A stretch of DNA of 45,932 nt, from contig NZ_LUUG01000042.1 of NCBI RefSeq assembly GCF_001644035.1, forward strand, positions 1 through 45,932. Direction: 5' to 3'. Both the position numbers and the translations under genes were made by a program. The notes beneath the pieces were generated by a model. The model had not been told where the DNA came from and did no database searches. It saw nothing but the letters and a program-made list of their open reading frames with translations. Shown here in pieces: positions 43,836-45,932 of the stretch. Numbering within the stretch: position 1 is the first letter of the stretch; the number at the start of each line of letters is the position of its first letter. The stretch is from Methylomonas methanica. Its GTDB lineage: Bacteria > Pseudomonadota > Gammaproteobacteria > Methylococcales > Methylomonadaceae.

Positions 43836-44435
43836 TTAGCCGACCAAATGTTGGATTTGCTGGCTGGTGATCGCGACGGTATTTAATTTGCGGATTTGCG
43901 GTTCGATGCCGTCGAAATTACCGCGAAACTCCATCAGGCGCAACTCGGCTTCAACATCGGCTACTTCCAATAGGTTTTTCAGGAGCTTATCCTGCATTTC
44001 TCGCAAGCCGCGCTGCCGGCCGAAATAACCTTCCAGGCATTCGCCCACCAGCATGAATGCCGCCGCAAACACCGTCAATACTGCAAACGCCAGTACCAAC
44101 TTTGGGATGCCCTGGGTCAAGGCCGCTATCAATGCCCCGGCCGACAAGGTGGCAATGGTGCTGCCGATCAGACGCAAGCGCACCGAACCTCGCAAACGCG
44201 CGCTCAGCAAATTATAAATACTCAAACACTCCTGCTTGACCAGGCCTTTGGTGCTCATGGCTAAATCGACCAGCAACTGCGATTGCGACGCGCTGTCTTG
44301 CCCCAATAATTTTCCGGGCCTGAGGGTTTCGGTGTAACCAGGATGTTTCGCGCAAATTTGATCCAGCAATTCCGGTCTTAACCTGCTCAGCAGATTGACC
44401 AGGGCCTGGATATCAAGAGCGATTGAGTCAAGCAT
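43836..44435 (-). CDS. Membrane protein of unknown function
   Basis: The 199-residue protein has an N-terminal helical domain (LDIQALVNLLSRLRPELLDQICAKHPGY) and a central pair of hydrophobic helices (LIGSTIATLSAGALIAALTQ and LVLAFAVLTVFAAAFMLVGECL). A C-terminal coiled-coil-like domain follows (LREMQDKLLKNLLEVADVEAELRLMEF). The layout suggests an inner-membrane protein with both ends in the cytoplasm. It is convergent with the small exported-protein gene and near a truncated ATPase gene. The family is not recognised. Confidence 0.72.
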   Translation of the reverse strand: MLDSIALDIQALVNLLSRLRPELLDQICAKHPGYTETLRPGKLLGQDSASQSQLLVDLAMSTKGLVKQECLSIYNLLSARLRGSVRLRLIGSTIATLSAGALIAALTQGIPKLVLAFAVLTVFAAAFMLVGECLEGYFGRQRGLREMQDKLLKNLLEVADVEAELRLMEFRGNFDGIEPQIRKLNTVAITSQQIQHLVG

Positions 44436-44633
44436 GCATATCTCCGCCGGGGCGTGTAAATGGACAACGGGCTCAATAATAACCGGGCTTGGCTATTGCG
44501 GGCACTGTTTTTTCGGCATTCCGCAAGTTTAGGAGAATTGGTGCAAAAGCCAAGGAGATAAACTTTGCTAAAGCAAGTGGCTTTAGTTTTAAACGATTAG
44601 ACGGGGCTGAGACATGATAAGGATACGCGATTA

Positions 44634-44694
44634 AGTCCTTCGACTGGCTCAGTGCCCACAGGTTTATTGATTCCGTTCGTGGTGCGTTTGTCGA
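44634..44694. repeat. Intergenic inverted repeat (TTCGAC...GTCGAA type)
   Basis: CCTTCGACTGGCTCAGTGCCCAC is answered by CCGTTCGTGGTGCGTTTGTCGAA in inverse, with AGG/TTTATTGATT between. This is a common dispersed repeat type of bacterial spacers. It lies in the 44436-44792 gap, which otherwise shows nothing. Confidence 0.5.
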
Positions 44695-44792
44695 AATGGG
44701 CTAAGCAGAAGATCCACCACAATAGCGACCGTATTTGTCGCTTATGCCCCTATTCTAGCTCCAATCAAAATATTGTCGCTTTGGAGTCAGTC

Positions 44793-45437
44793 ATGCTTAA
44801 AAACGCTTTCCCTGCTTTTATGCGGCCTATACGCAGCACTCGCGGGCGCAGATCAGAACAGTTCGACGCATATCAGCGCTTGGCGGCAATCCACCTATTG
44901 CGGCTTGTATTAAATATGCAGGGAAGCCTGAAACGAATCCAGTCATTGCGTTTTATTATGAACGACATACTCAGTATCCTGTTATTGGACGAAGCAGACA
45001 GTTTGCTAGGCGACCGCAACTGTGCCCACAGAAGCTGGGAAATTACCCAGGTTAACGAAATGCTCACCCAGATGGAAACCTTCTCCGGTATTTTCATTTG
45101 TAACACCAACCGGATGGATAAGTTGGATGCGGCATCCTTACGGCGCTTTGATTTCAAGGTGAAATTCGATTACCTCAGCCCCAATCAACGCTGGCTATTG
45201 TTCCAACGGGAATGCCAACGACTTCGCGGACAATTACCGTCCAACCCGGAAAACTTGGCTATATTCAAACAGCAAGTCCAGCGGCTGACCAACTTCACTC
45301 CGGGTGACTTTGCCGTGGTCAGTCGGCAAGTCGCGGTGTTACGGGAAATTTCACAGCCGGAAAGAATGATTCAAGTGCTGGAGCAGGAGTGTGAGGCGAA
45401 GGGGGAGGCGTTCGCGCAAATTGGGTTTGTACGTTAG
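44793..45437 (+). pseudogene. Truncated AAA+ ATPase
   Basis: From about 44976 the frame reads ILLLDEADSLLGDRN (Walker B), WEITQVNEMLTQMETFSGIFICNTNRMDKLDAASLRRFDFKVKF (sensor 1 and arginine finger) and a helical lid, a clear AAA+ ATPase second half. The first half, with Walker A, is missing; the codons before it (MLKNAFPAFMRPIRS...) do not resemble the family. So the gene was cut, with unrelated sequence joined on. An ATG at 44961 would give the recognisable part only. It probably cannot hydrolyse ATP. Confidence 0.7.
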
Positions 45438-45485
45438 TTTCGGTAAAAAATTGGTAGTATCAATTTGGCTTTGGAGAAGAATATT

Positions 45486-45926
45486 ATGCTATTAGAGAAA
45501 ACAGCAGCGGAAATTAACGATATCGTTGAGCGATTAGGAAATAGCCCAATGAAAGAAAAGTCTCATGGGATTCATAAATTTAAAGGAATGAAAATAATTG
45601 ATGCCGCTAAAAACCAAGCAGCAGATTTTTTAAATGTTGAAAGACACATAATTCCTGCTATTACGTTGATGGATGTCGTTCTTGCAGCAAACAGAGATTA
45701 CAACAGACAAGTGCAACCACACATAGCAAGAATAAAAGAAGATTACACCCATCTAACTTTCAAAGACCTTCAAAAAATGTTATCGACAAAAGATTATAAA
45801 GAATTTAAAAATGTATGGGGTCATAAAGATGAAAAAAAATACAATACATTAAAGACCCTAGTTGAAAAAATATTGACTCTTGGCGATTCTGTTTCAATTA
45901 ACGAAGATTATGACCTGAATCCGTGA
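45486..45926 (+). CDS. AT-rich orphan gene, unknown function
   Basis: The 146-residue, mostly helical and charged protein starts MLLEKTAAEINDIVERLGNS after a GGAGAAGA ribosome site, which favours the ATG at 45486 over an upstream TTG. It contains AADFLNVERHIIPAITLMDVVLAANRDYN and HLTFKDLQKMLSTKDYKEFKNVWGHKDEKKYNTLK. It has no signal peptide or membrane helix. Its base composition is far more AT-rich than the surrounding chromosome, so horizontal gain is likely; such short genes often belong to defence or toxin loci, but nothing here shows it. The next gene lies beyond the window. Confidence 0.65.
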   Translation: MLLEKTAAEINDIVERLGNSPMKEKSHGIHKFKGMKIIDAAKNQAADFLNVERHIIPAITLMDVVLAANRDYNRQVQPHIARIKEDYTHLTFKDLQKMLSTKDYKEFKNVWGHKDEKKYNTLKTLVEKILTLGDSVSINEDYDLNP

Positions 45927-45932
45927 CTCCAC

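Noticed and set aside
44652-44792. Upstream extension of the AAA+ fragment
   Set aside because: It translates a dispersed inverted repeat and has no likeness to an ATPase.

Overview
The window looks like the chromosome of a gammaproteobacterium, most plausibly a methanotroph of the Methylomonas/Methylobacter kind. That guess rests on the complete MSHA-type pilus locus, the codon style and the overall gene mix; no 16S or methane oxidation gene is present to prove it. A mobile element occupies most of the left half and ordinary chromosome with metal-resistance genes fills the right half.

Region 1 (1-2945): the 3' part of a P2-type cation ATPase gene cut by the window edge, a small AT-rich secreted-protein gene and a decayed stretch. 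Region 2 (2946-22393): a conjugative element of the MobH / F-type (SXT-R391 and IncA/C-like) kind. On the minus strand lie traI (relaxase), traD (coupling protein) and a DUF4400 gene, joined by ATGA stop/start overlaps. Then come a small exported-protein gene and a TrfA-type replication initiator. Directly after it is a textbook iteron origin: eight 17-bp iterons, three AT-rich 11-bp repeats and a perfect DnaA box. A merR-merT-merP-CopZ-like mercury cassette without merA follows. Next are mobI and a non-coding block full of TAGGCA repeats that I take as the candidate oriT, then traF-traH-traG. The right end carries a zinc-ribbon membrane protein, a FlhC/FlhD-like activator pair (as SetCD/AcaCD), a lytic transglycosylase and a Fic-family protein. 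The element ends at a 45-bp fragment that is the 3' part of a tRNA-Pro(GGG) gene, the mark of integration into a tRNA. The integrase, the intact tRNA-Pro and the core secretion genes (traL, E, K, B, V, A, C, W, U, N) are not in the window; they lie further left or are lost.

Region 3 (22394-24760): a small-molecule kinase-like gene, a tRNA-Leu(CAG) and the decayed remains of an insertion sequence. Region 4 (24770-39540): the MSHA pilus locus. It has the machinery operon mshI-I2-J-K-L-M-N-E-G on the minus strand, mshQ inserted in the opposite direction, and then the major pilin mshA and minor pilins mshC-D-O-P. MshE carries two degenerate c-di-GMP-binding motifs, so pilus assembly is probably under c-di-GMP control. 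Region 5 (39888-42983): a chromate-resistance operon chrB-chrA-chrC with a palindromic operator. chrC, an exported Fe-superoxide dismutase, is broken by two single-base deletions around a metal-ligand histidine. Region 6 (43000-45932): unrelated small genes, a truncated AAA+ ATPase gene and intergenic inverted repeats.

The most interesting features are the joining of a plasmid iteron origin to a tRNA-integrated MobH element, a near-identical palindromic leader just upstream of both traI and traF, and the repeat-rich oriT candidate beside mobI.
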